Positions 1 to 5,859 of a stretch of 7,049 nucleotides of DNA are shown here, in pieces (position 1 is the first letter of the stretch; each line of letters begins with the position of its first letter). A program made the translations under genes and the position numbers. Under the pieces are notes generated by a model. That model did not search any database and had not been told where the DNA came from. It saw nothing but the letters and a program-made list of their open reading frames with translations. The DNA comes from an uncultured Ignavibacteria bacterium (GTDB taxonomy: Bacteria > Bacteroidota > Ignavibacteria > Ignavibacteriales > Ignavibacteriaceae), in assembly GCA_937996765.1 (NCBI GenBank), contig CALKUG010000548.1, forward strand, positions 1 through 7,049. Reading direction: 5' to 3'.

Positions 1-469
1 TATTTAAAGGGCTACTTTCGATTTTCTGATAGTCAACAGTCTTATACGAAAGCAAACGCGCAAATCTGATTTTTTCATTTGCAAGTACTTCTGTTAAAAG
101 TGGTTTTAGGGAGTCGCTATTGGTTTTGTTGTAAAAAGGGGAAACAGTACTCAGTGAGCTATCCGTCAAAAATACGGCTTGCACAAAATCGTATTGTACG
201 CCGCTAAAAAAACTATTTACTTTTGAAGATTTATTTGAAGAGGAATCTGCTATTATGAGTGTCTGTATTTTTTGTGCCGTTGATGACATATAATCATCGG
301 AATATTGATTGACCGAAAAGAGAATCCCATCGAGCTGATTGGTGTAAACGCTCCAAAGCATTTTCTCTGTTTCTGTTTTAGCGGAAAACTCAAATATCGC
401 AAAAGTGAGCGCCGGTAATGCAATCACCATAAACAAAAGTAGGGCGGTATTTTTAATTTGTTTGTTCAT
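1..469 (-). CDS. Membrane-anchored sensor-like protein, N-terminal part only
   Basis: An open frame of 156 codons starts at the ATG complementary to 467-469 and runs off the left edge, so the C-terminal part is missing. An in-frame stop at 488-490 just upstream leaves this as the only sensible ATG. The product begins MNKQIKNTALLLFMVIALP. It has a short basic N-terminus and one hydrophobic segment at about residues 8-28. After that comes a polar, Ser/Asn/Asp-rich region that would face the periplasm if the first segment is an uncleaved anchor. This layout is typical of the input half of transmembrane histidine kinases or other signalling proteins, but no catalytic domain is visible, so the class is inference. 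It lies 78 bases downstream of the 177-residue gene on the same strand, and the two could be co-transcribed. A TAnnTTTG-like element in the gap could also give it its own promoter. No clear Shine-Dalgarno sequence is present. Confidence 0.72.
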   Translation of the reverse strand, partial: MNKQIKNTALLLFMVIALPALTFAIFEFSAKTETEKMLWSVYTNQLDGILFSVNQYSDDYMSSTAQKIQTLIIADSSSNKSSKVNSFFSGVQYDFVQAVFLTDSSLSTVSPFYNKTNSDSLKPLLTEVLANEKIRFARLLSYKTVDYQKIESSPLN

Positions 470-490
470 TTGGAGTATATGGAATAATTA

Positions 491-498
491 CAAATGTA
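491..498 (-). promoter_or_regulatory. Possible Bacteroidota-type -7 element for the left-edge gene
   Basis: Read on the minus strand this is TACATTTG, a full match to the Bacteroidota -7 consensus TAnnTTTG, ending 21 bases before the start codon at 469. No TTG is found at the expected -33 distance, so the site is supported by half of the consensus only and could be chance in AT-rich DNA. Confidence 0.3.
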
Positions 499-547
499 TG
501 AAATAATTTTTTGTTTATGGTACATATTGTATGGTGGGAGCGAAAAA

Positions 548-1081
548 TTAGGCTGAAAAGCTTTGTGAAGAATTGATAGAACTTGAATAAATACGATTTG
601 CCACGGGGCGAGCATTATTTGAAGCTCCTGCAAATAACTCACTCTCTTCTTGCTCTTCTAATGCTTTTTGTGAGGCGACCCTGAACTCCTGAAGAATTTT
701 GAACTGCTCATACTGGCTCATAAACCGTTCTTCTTGCGAATCTCCACCTCCATCGGCAGAAACGCCCGAATCCATGTCCCGCTCTTTGCGACGAAGTGCC
801 CTAAAGGGAACGTTAATATCATCCTCTGAAACTGACTGCGACTGCTCAGTACCTTTGCGACCCTTTGCTGCCTCGGCTTTGCTCTTTTTATCGTTTATTG
901 GGGTTGAGCCATCGGCGGGTTTCCAGTTAGCACCTTTTTGAGCATCTCGTTGTGCGGCTTCGCCAACTGTATTTGGATTAAAATTCTGACGTACTATACC
1001 CTGAGCAAACACATTCGGATTTGCACTTTCTGTTGCCGGAATAACCGGTGCAGTATTCGGTATGTTAACAGGTTGTATCAT
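548..1081 (-). CDS. Hypothetical protein, mostly disordered, 177 residues
   Basis: I do not recognise this protein. It starts at the ATG complementary to 1079-1081. GGAG lies at 1092-1095 on the minus strand, 10 bases upstream, and a good promoter precedes it, so the start and the gene are well supported. The product has no signal peptide, membrane segment or cysteine. Residues 1-60 are rich in Asn, Pro and Ala. Residues 61-115 are strongly charged, with Lys/Arg-rich stretches and a Gly/Asp-rich patch near 105-114. Residues 116-150 are Glu/Gln-rich and likely form an amphipathic helix or short coiled coil. The tail (about 164-177) is Ser-rich. Such composition suggests a cytoplasmic, largely unstructured protein with one helical interaction segment, possibly an adaptor or scaffold, but that is inference. 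Its only same-strand neighbour is the truncated membrane sensor-like gene downstream. Confidence 0.75.
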   Translation of the reverse strand: MIQPVNIPNTAPVIPATESANPNVFAQGIVRQNFNPNTVGEAAQRDAQKGANWKPADGSTPINDKKSKAEAAKGRKGTEQSQSVSEDDINVPFRALRRKERDMDSGVSADGGGDSQEERFMSQYEQFKILQEFRVASQKALEEQEESELFAGASNNARPVANRIYSSSINSSQSFSA

Positions 1082-1100
1082 CTACGTATTTCTCCAACTG

Positions 1101-1121
1101 CAAAAGTAAGCTATACTTTTG
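1101..1121. repeat. Perfect 8-bp inverted repeat, 5-base spacer
   Basis: CAAAAGTA (1101-1108) and TACTTTTG (1114-1121) are exact reverse complements separated by AGCTA. Each arm is a TAnnTTTG match on its own strand, so this palindrome is a pair of back-to-back -7 elements. The minus-strand copy has a good -33 partner and the plus-strand copy does not. It could also serve as an operator that covers the minus-strand promoter. Confidence 0.6.
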
Positions 1122-1131
1122 TCTAAGTCAA
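1101..1131 (-). promoter_or_regulatory. Promoter for the 177-residue gene (Bacteroidota type)
   Basis: On the minus strand TTG (1131-1129) is followed by 20 bases and then TACTTTTG (1108-1101). This matches the Bacteroidota -33/-7 pattern TTG-N19..21-TAnnTTTG. Transcription would start near 1095, giving a very short leader of about 14 bases before the ATG at 1081. The GGAG ribosome site falls right at the transcript start. Confidence 0.6.
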
Positions 1132-1148
1132 GCTCCAACTTTGGAGCT
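1131..1148. repeat. Perfect 8-bp palindrome, possible operator
   Basis: AGCTCCAA (1131-1138) and TTGGAGCT (1141-1148) are exact reverse complements around CT. The palindrome sits directly upstream of the minus-strand -33 TTG, where an activator would bind, and contains the TTTG (1140-1143) that could be the plus-strand -33 element. There is no adjacent T-run, so it is not a rho-independent terminator. A binding site for a dimeric regulator of the divergent genes is an inference from its position. Confidence 0.5.
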
Positions 1149-1170
1149 GCTCAAGAAAAAAGTATGATTG
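1140..1170 (+). promoter_or_regulatory. Possible promoter for the cation ATPase
   Basis: TTTG (1140-1143), a 19-base spacer and TATGATTG (1163-1170; one mismatch to TAnnTTTG) form a plausible plus-strand Bacteroidota-type promoter. It would give a leader of about 145 bases before the ATPase start at 1322. That leader is AT-rich. It holds a weak bulged hairpin at 1227-1250 (AATTCTTT pairing with AAAGGGAATT) and a second near-consensus element, TACATTTA at 1234-1241, which lacks a -33 partner. I recognise no riboswitch in it. Confidence 0.35.
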
Positions 1171-1321
1171 TATCATTTCTCTCAATAACATCAGGTGAAA
1201 TTAAAAGATTCCCTGTTTATAACTGAAATTCTTTACATTTAAAGGGAATTATTTTAGAAATTTTGCCGTTATCAGAAATAATACCCCAAAAGAATAATTA
1301 TAACAGAAAGTTAAAAAGACA

Positions 1322-4048
1322 ATGAAACTAAAACCAAGTAATGACTGGTATAAATTAGACAATAATCAGGTTCTGAATAAATTGCAATCAGTACCTGAAG
1401 GATTAAGTGATTCCGAAGCGCAAAAGCGTATAGCCGAGTATGGTACTAACGAGATAACAGGCGGACAAAAAAAATCTGCTCTTCAAGTACTTTTTGCTCA
1501 GTTCAACAATCTTGTCATTTATATTTTAGTTGCATCCGCGGTAGTATCAATAATTTTGGGCAAAACGGTTGAACCCATAGCCATAATGGTAATTGTAGTA
1601 CTTGCAGGGTTGTTAGGATTCTTTCAAGAGTTCCAGGCCAACAAGGCTATTGAGTCGTTGAAAAAGATGGCAGCACCTTTGGCAACAATATTAAGGAATA
1701 GCTTGCAAGTGCAGGTTCCTGCAAAGGATATTGTTCCTGGTGATATCGTGTTTCTAAAAGCCGGTGATAAAATACCGGCAGATATCAGAATATTAGAATC
1801 TGCAAGTTTACGCGTAGAAGAAGCCCCTTTAACAGGTGAATCCAACCCGGTAGAAAAAATTATTACAGCATTACCCGGAGCGGATGTTTCGATTGGCGAT
1901 AGAATCAATATGGCGTATATGGGGACTACCGTAGTTTATGGCAGGGGAATGGGTGTAGTGGTGGGAACTGGTATGACTACCGAATTCGGAAAAATTGCAA
2001 CATTACTTTCTGAAACTGAGGAACGCAAAACTCCACTTCAGGAGAACATAGATTCACTTGGGAAAAAACTCGGAATTTTTGCCGTAGTTGTTTCCTTAAT
2101 TGTTGGTATTGTGGAGTTGTTTGTTGTACCGAGCAACCTCCCTTTAGAACAGAGATTAGGTGATACTTTATTATGGGTGGTATCTTTAGCCGTGGCTATT
2201 ATACCTGAGGCCTTACCTGCTGTTGTAACGATAACACTTGCACTTGGTGTACGCAGAATGGTACAGCGTAATGCATTAATTCGTAAGCTGCAAGCTGTAG
2301 AAACGCTTGGTGCAGTGACCGTTATTTGCTCGGATAAAACGGGAACTTTAACACAAGATAAAATGTCGGTTCGCGAGGCATTTATTGACGGAATAACCTA
2401 TACAGTTGAAGGTAAAGGCTACAATCCAAACGGAATAGTTTATTCCGATGGTAAAACTGTTGATTATACTCACAATAAAGCATTGGAGCATTTTCTTGTT
2501 GGTAGTTTGTTATGTAACGATTCGAAATTGGCTAATGAAGATGATGTTTGGAAGATAGTTGGCGACCCCACCGAAGGCGGTTTGGTTGTGTTTGCATTGC
2601 GTTCAAAATTGACAGAAGAGGATATTCAGAATCGTTATCCGCGTATTTATGAAATACCTTTTTCTTCTGATAGTAAACGTATGACAACCGTTCACTCAAC
2701 CAAAAGTGGTGGTAATGTTGCGTTTGCAAAAGGAGCTGCAGAAGTTATTATTGAATCTTGCACAAAGCAGATGAAAAATGGAGAAATAGTTCCTTTAACT
2801 GCTGAGGAAAAGCAAGTAGTAATTAACAAGATTCTTGAGCTTGGAAATAAAGCACTTCGTGTGCTTGGTGTTTCAATGAAGATAGATGTTGAGCTTGGCA
2901 AAGAAGATGGCCATTATGAAACAGATATGGTGTACTTAGGCATTGCAGGAATGATTGATCCGCCTCGCCAAGAAGCAGCAGAAGCGATTAAGGTCGCTAA
3001 AGAAGCCGGCATTAAGCCGATAATGATTACAGGTGATCATAAAATTACCGCTTCTGCAATTGCACGTGAGTTGGGCATTCTTACCGATGGTAGAGTTGTT
3101 GCAGGTACTGAGCTTGAACATTTGAGCGATGAAGAAATTCGTGAATTGTGTAAAGATACTCAAGTATTTGCAAGAATATCACCTGAACACAAATTAAAAA
3201 TTGTGAATGGATTTATCAGTTTAGGTAATATCGTTGCTATGACAGGTGACGGAGTAAATGATGCTCCTGCTCTTAAAAAATCCGACATCGGTGTAGCAAT
3301 GGGAATTGCAGGAACTGATGTTACAAAAGAAGCTGCGGAAATGATTCTTACCGATGATAATTTTGCAAGTATTGTAAATGCAGTTGAAGAAGGTAGAAGT
3401 ATTTTTGAAAATATCAGAAAATACCTTGTATTTCTTCTTAGCGGAAACATGGGAACAGTACTGGCAATTATCATAGCAATGGTTGTTGGCTTTATTCACC
3501 AACCCATAATGGCAGTTCAAATACTGTTTATTAACTTTATTATGGATGGAATTCTTGCTATTGCGCTTGGTGTCGAAATGCCGGAAAAGGGCATTATGAA
3601 ACGCAAGCCAAGAAATGTAAAAGAAGGAATTCTCAACCGCCATTCATTGATATTAACGGCCGTTTTAGGTACCGTTATAGCACTGGTTTCGATAGGTATG
3701 TTTGCTTGGCAGTATAACTTAAACAGACCTACCAATGCATCTGAACCAAACTTAGCAGCCATAACTGTATTTTTTATCACTTTGATATTTGCTCGACTAT
3801 TCAATGCAATTAACTGCCGTTCATTAAATGATTCGAGTATTGCAATACCGTTTTCAGGAAATAAAGCTCTGCTCCCTAGCATAGGAGCTGTTATAGTCCT
3901 AACAGGGTTAATGATGTTTATTGAGCCCTTGCAAAGTGTAATGCGTCTTACTTCTATTGATCCTAACCTTATTGGTTATGCATTCCTTGCCGGATCATTA
4001 ACACTCGTTGCAGGTGAGATACTTAAATTGGTTTTAAAAAGAGGTTAA
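1322..4048 (+). CDS. P2-type cation-transporting ATPase, probable Ca2+ exporter
   Basis: A complete 908-residue P-type ATPase of the SERCA/SPCA-like P2 group, which uses ATP to pump a cation, most likely Ca2+, out of the cytoplasm across the inner membrane. Domains in order: cation-ATPase N-terminal domain (about 8-55), M1-M2 (about 62-102), actuator domain with TGES at 171-174, M3-M4 (about 250-308) with PEALP at 295-299, and phosphorylation motif DKTGT with the aspartate at D338. The nucleotide-binding domain follows with GDPTEGG (414-420), F447 and KGA (470-472), then TGDH (570-573), TGDGVNDAP (641-649) and M5-M10 (about 700-904). Ion-site II residues are kept: E296 in M4, N738 and D742 in M6. 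Site-I positions are changed: T712 where SERCA has E771, R825 where it has E908, and M741 where it has T799. This fits one ion per cycle, as in the Listeria pump LMCA1, which also has Arg at the E908 position. Mn2+ or another cation cannot be excluded. The ATG has only a weak ribosome site (AGAAAG). No heavy-metal-binding N-terminal domain is present. A 43-residue membrane protein follows 62 bases downstream. Confidence 0.95.
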   Translation: MKLKPSNDWYKLDNNQVLNKLQSVPEGLSDSEAQKRIAEYGTNEITGGQKKSALQVLFAQFNNLVIYILVASAVVSIILGKTVEPIAIMVIVVLAGLLGFFQEFQANKAIESLKKMAAPLATILRNSLQVQVPAKDIVPGDIVFLKAGDKIPADIRILESASLRVEEAPLTGESNPVEKIITALPGADVSIGDRINMAYMGTTVVYGRGMGVVVGTGMTTEFGKIATLLSETEERKTPLQENIDSLGKKLGIFAVVVSLIVGIVELFVVPSNLPLEQRLGDTLLWVVSLAVAIIPEALPAVVTITLALGVRRMVQRNALIRKLQAVETLGAVTVICSDKTGTLTQDKMSVREAFIDGITYTVEGKGYNPNGIVYSDGKTVDYTHNKALEHFLVGSLLCNDSKLANEDDVWKIVGDPTEGGLVVFALRSKLTEEDIQNRYPRIYEIPFSSDSKRMTTVHSTKSGGNVAFAKGAAEVIIESCTKQMKNGEIVPLTAEEKQVVINKILELGNKALRVLGVSMKIDVELGKEDGHYETDMVYLGIAGMIDPPRQEAAEAIKVAKEAGIKPIMITGDHKITASAIARELGILTDGRVVAGTELEHLSDEEIRELCKDTQVFARISPEHKLKIVNGFISLGNIVAMTGDGVNDAPALKKSDIGVAMGIAGTDVTKEAAEMILTDDNFASIVNAVEEGRSIFENIRKYLVFLLSGNMGTVLAIIIAMVVGFIHQPIMAVQILFINFIMDGILAIALGVEMPEKGIMKRKPRNVKEGILNRHSLILTAVLGTVIALVSIGMFAWQYNLNRPTNASEPNLAAITVFFITLIFARLFNAINCRSLNDSSIAIPFSGNKALLPSIGAVIVLTGLMMFIEPLQSVMRLTSIDPNLIGYAFLAGSLTLVAGEILKLVLKRG

Positions 4049-4063
4049 TTCGGAAAAATTATT

Positions 4064-4094
4064 AAAAAAATCGTAATTTGCAGTACGAATTTTT
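4064..4094 (+). other. Weak AT-rich hairpin between the ATPase and the small gene
   Basis: TCGTA (4071-4075) and TACGA (4084-4088) pair around an 8-base loop. They are flanked by an A-run (4064-4070) and, after one unpaired A, a T-run (4090-4094) that can extend the stem. The shape resembles an intrinsic terminator, but the core has only two G-C pairs and should be weak. It may partly reduce transcription into the small downstream gene or mean nothing. Confidence 0.25.
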
Positions 4095-4110
4095 AAGAGA
4101 AAGAAAAACA

Positions 4111-4242
4111 ATGGCTCAGAATCAGCCCACTGAAATAACGCAACATCACAACCCTGTAATTTTCAAGACGTTTTTGTTTACGTTTGGAATAGGTTTCGCA
4201 GGAATGGTACTCTGGGTTGCTTATTCGTTTATATTCGGTTAA
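4111..4242 (+). CDS. Small single-span membrane protein, 43 residues
   Basis: ATG at 4111 to TAA at 4240-4242 encodes 43 residues starting MAQNQPTEITQHHNPVIFKT. Residues 1-16 are polar, with two adjacent histidines (12-13). Residues 18-42 form one hydrophobic helix rich in Phe, Gly and aromatic residues, ending IFG at the C-terminus. With no positive charge after the helix, the N-terminus is probably cytoplasmic, though K19 is the only basic residue near the membrane. The gene lies 62 bases behind the cation ATPase. A strong terminator begins 4 bases after its stop, which places it as the last gene of the pump's transcription unit. I do not recognise a family. Small single-span partners are known for other P-type ATPases (KdpF, sarcolipin, phospholamban), so a role in stabilising or regulating the pump is a reasonable inference without direct support. 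It could equally be an unrelated small membrane subunit. The upstream ribosome site (AGAGAAAG) is weak. Confidence 0.7.
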   Translation: MAQNQPTEITQHHNPVIFKTFLFTFGIGFAGMVLWVAYSFIFG

Positions 4243-4245
4243 TGT

Positions 4246-4281
4246 AAAGCCCTGTATCTAAAACAGGGCTTTCGTTTTTTT
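4246..4281 (+). terminator. Strong rho-independent terminator
   Basis: AAAGCCCTGT (4246-4255) pairs perfectly with ACAGGGCTTT (4263-4272) around a 7-base loop, giving a 10-bp stem with a GC-rich core. CG and a run of seven T (4275-4281) follow. It ends the ATPase and small-protein transcript and stands only 13 bases before the proposed start of the histidine kinase. Confidence 0.92.
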
Positions 4282-4294
4282 AACAGGCGGTCAA

Positions 4295-5770
4295 TTGCTT
4301 TCCCCGGAAAAACTCGACGAAGTATTAAAACGTATTATACAGTCTTCACCATTAATGTATGGTGTAACAGTTGGTAGTAGTATTACGTTTATGAACGTTG
4401 TACTCGCCAAAACTATTGGTGAGGATGAAGGGGCAACAACTGCAAAAAAATTTAAGGATCTCTTCTTTTATAACTTTGAGTACCGACAGGCCATCCGCTC
4501 AATATATCGCCAGATTAATTCAAAAGGCGATGCCTCAGTAAATCTTCGATTAAAAACCGCTTTCGGTGAATCCCTTGATGTTCAATTATTTTTCCAAAAA
4601 ATTGGCTCCCTTTATTCTGAGGGAATAATGTTTTGGGGAGTTGATGTAACTGAACTACAAAGTGCCAAAAAACAAGCGAACACATTTTTTAACGTTGTTG
4701 AAAATAGTCCACTTTCCATTATTGTAACCGATGTTTCCGGAAGAATAGAATATGCAAACGCCTCGTTTTATGCGTCATCTGGTTTTACAACGGATGAAGT
4801 AATAGGACAAAGACCAAATATTCTTAAATCCGGAAAACAGAGTGCTGATTTCTATAAGGATTTTTGGCTAAAATTAACAAACGGCGAGAGTTGGGTTGGC
4901 GAGTTTGCCAACAAAAAGAAAAATGGTGATATCTATTGGGAAATGGCTTTTGTATTTAATATAAAAGATGAATCGGGAATTATCACCAATTACATAGCTA
5001 TTAAACAAGATATAACTCAGCAAAAGGCACTGAATCTTGAATTAGTAGTAGCCAAAGAAAAAGCGGAAGAATCGGATAGATTAAAAACTGCATTCCTCGC
5101 AATTTTAAGTCATGAGTTTCGCACACCACTTGTAGGAATATTGGGACTCAGTCAAATACTTGAAGAAGATATTGAAGATGCAGGCTTTTCGCATATGTCA
5201 GGCGAAATTTATAAGGCAGGCGAGCGTTTACTAAGAACTTTAAACTCTTTAGTTGACTATTCCCTTATCGAATCGAATAAGTTAAAACTTTCGTTAGTTC
5301 CTTGTGATTTAATAAACGAAGTTGCAGCTATTATAACTGAGCAACAGATAGATAAACGTTGCGATGAGAAGGGAATTACCTTGGAATTGGATTTTACCGA
5401 GGTAACAATCCCTGTGCTCATAGAACCCGAATATTTGAAAAAAGCATTGATTCATTTGCTTGATAATGCTATAAAATACACGAAGCAAGGTAGTATAACC
5501 TTGCAACTCTCCTACGACCGCGAAGAGCACAAGGCTTGTATTAGCGTAATTGATACAGGAATTGGCATTCCGAAAGAAAAATTTGATGTGATATTCATCG
5601 ATTTTAGACAAGTAAGTGAAGGTTTAACCCGCGAATATGAGGGTAACGGTTTGGGGCTTGCCATAGCCAAGCGCCTGATTGAAGCACTTTCCGGAAATAT
5701 TAGCGTTAGTAGTATTGTTAATAAGGGAAGTACTTTTACAATTTCGCTTCCTTTACATAATAATTTGTGA
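4295..5770 (+). CDS. Cytoplasmic hybrid-free sensor histidine kinase with two PAS domains
   Basis: A 491-residue sensor kinase that autophosphorylates on histidine and passes the phosphate to a response regulator. There is no membrane segment, so it senses a cytoplasmic signal. A degenerate N-terminal PAS domain covers about residues 7-120 and a clear second PAS with its C-terminal PAC part about 128-243. A short coiled-coil linker (243-264) leads to the HisKA domain with SHEFRTPL (272-279; phosphate-accepting H273). The HATPase domain shows the N box (LLDNAIKYT, 388-396), G1 (DTGIGIP, 420-426), the F box near F437 and G2 (GNGLGLAI, 450-457). No receiver domain is fused and no response regulator gene is adjacent, so it is an orphan here. 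The start is TTG at 4295, with AGG (4285-4287) 7 bases upstream. No in-frame ATG occurs before M21 (4355), and starting there would remove the first helix of the PAS fold, so TTG is preferred. The sensed signal and any cofactor are unknown; no haem or flavin signature is evident. Confidence 0.92.
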   Translation: MLSPEKLDEVLKRIIQSSPLMYGVTVGSSITFMNVVLAKTIGEDEGATTAKKFKDLFFYNFEYRQAIRSIYRQINSKGDASVNLRLKTAFGESLDVQLFFQKIGSLYSEGIMFWGVDVTELQSAKKQANTFFNVVENSPLSIIVTDVSGRIEYANASFYASSGFTTDEVIGQRPNILKSGKQSADFYKDFWLKLTNGESWVGEFANKKKNGDIYWEMAFVFNIKDESGIITNYIAIKQDITQQKALNLELVVAKEKAEESDRLKTAFLAILSHEFRTPLVGILGLSQILEEDIEDAGFSHMSGEIYKAGERLLRTLNSLVDYSLIESNKLKLSLVPCDLINEVAAIITEQQIDKRCDEKGITLELDFTEVTIPVLIEPEYLKKALIHLLDNAIKYTKQGSITLQLSYDREEHKACISVIDTGIGIPKEKFDVIFIDFRQVSEGLTREYEGNGLGLAIAKRLIEALSGNISVSSIVNKGSTFTISLPLHNNL

Positions 5771-5804
5771 TAATTTTATAAAGAGTTATCTTTTAATTAT
5801 TAAT

Positions 5805-5828
5805 GTTCTTTTCGGTGTTGAAAAGAAC
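5805..5828. repeat. Perfect 9-bp inverted repeat, possible operator
   Basis: GTTCTTTTC (5805-5813) and GAAAAGAAC (5820-5828) are exact reverse complements separated by GGTGTT. The repeat lies 34 bases after the histidine kinase stop and 31 bases before the sugar kinase start. No T-run follows it on either strand, so a terminator is unlikely. A dimer-binding operator controlling the kinase-transporter genes, or an RNA stem in their leader, fits the position. Confidence 0.5.
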
Positions 5829-5859
5829 GCAATTTCATCACTAAATACCAGGTTACTCA

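Noticed and set aside
699..1126. Plus-strand open frames opposite the 177-residue gene
   Set aside because: They lack ribosome sites and coherent composition and lie antisense to a gene with a good promoter and Shine-Dalgarno site; treated as shadows.
1131..1148. Palindrome considered as a rho-independent terminator
   Set aside because: No T-run follows on either strand and it lies upstream of both divergent genes, where no transcript is expected to end.
1164..1176. Short inverted repeat ATGAT-3-ATCAT
   Set aside because: Five-base arms in AT-rich DNA are expected by chance; no further support.
3160..3882. Several minus-strand open frames of 100-140 codons within the ATPase gene
   Set aside because: The plus strand here encodes strongly conserved P-type ATPase motifs; the antisense products show no recognisable domains and arise from codon bias.
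1322..4048. ATPase considered as a proton pump (plant/fungal type) or heavy-metal exporter
   Set aside because: There is no CPC motif in M4 or metal-binding N-terminal domain, and the protein has the P2-type N-terminal domain and a 10-helix layout with calcium site-II residues; the PMA1-type M4 and M6 motifs are absent.
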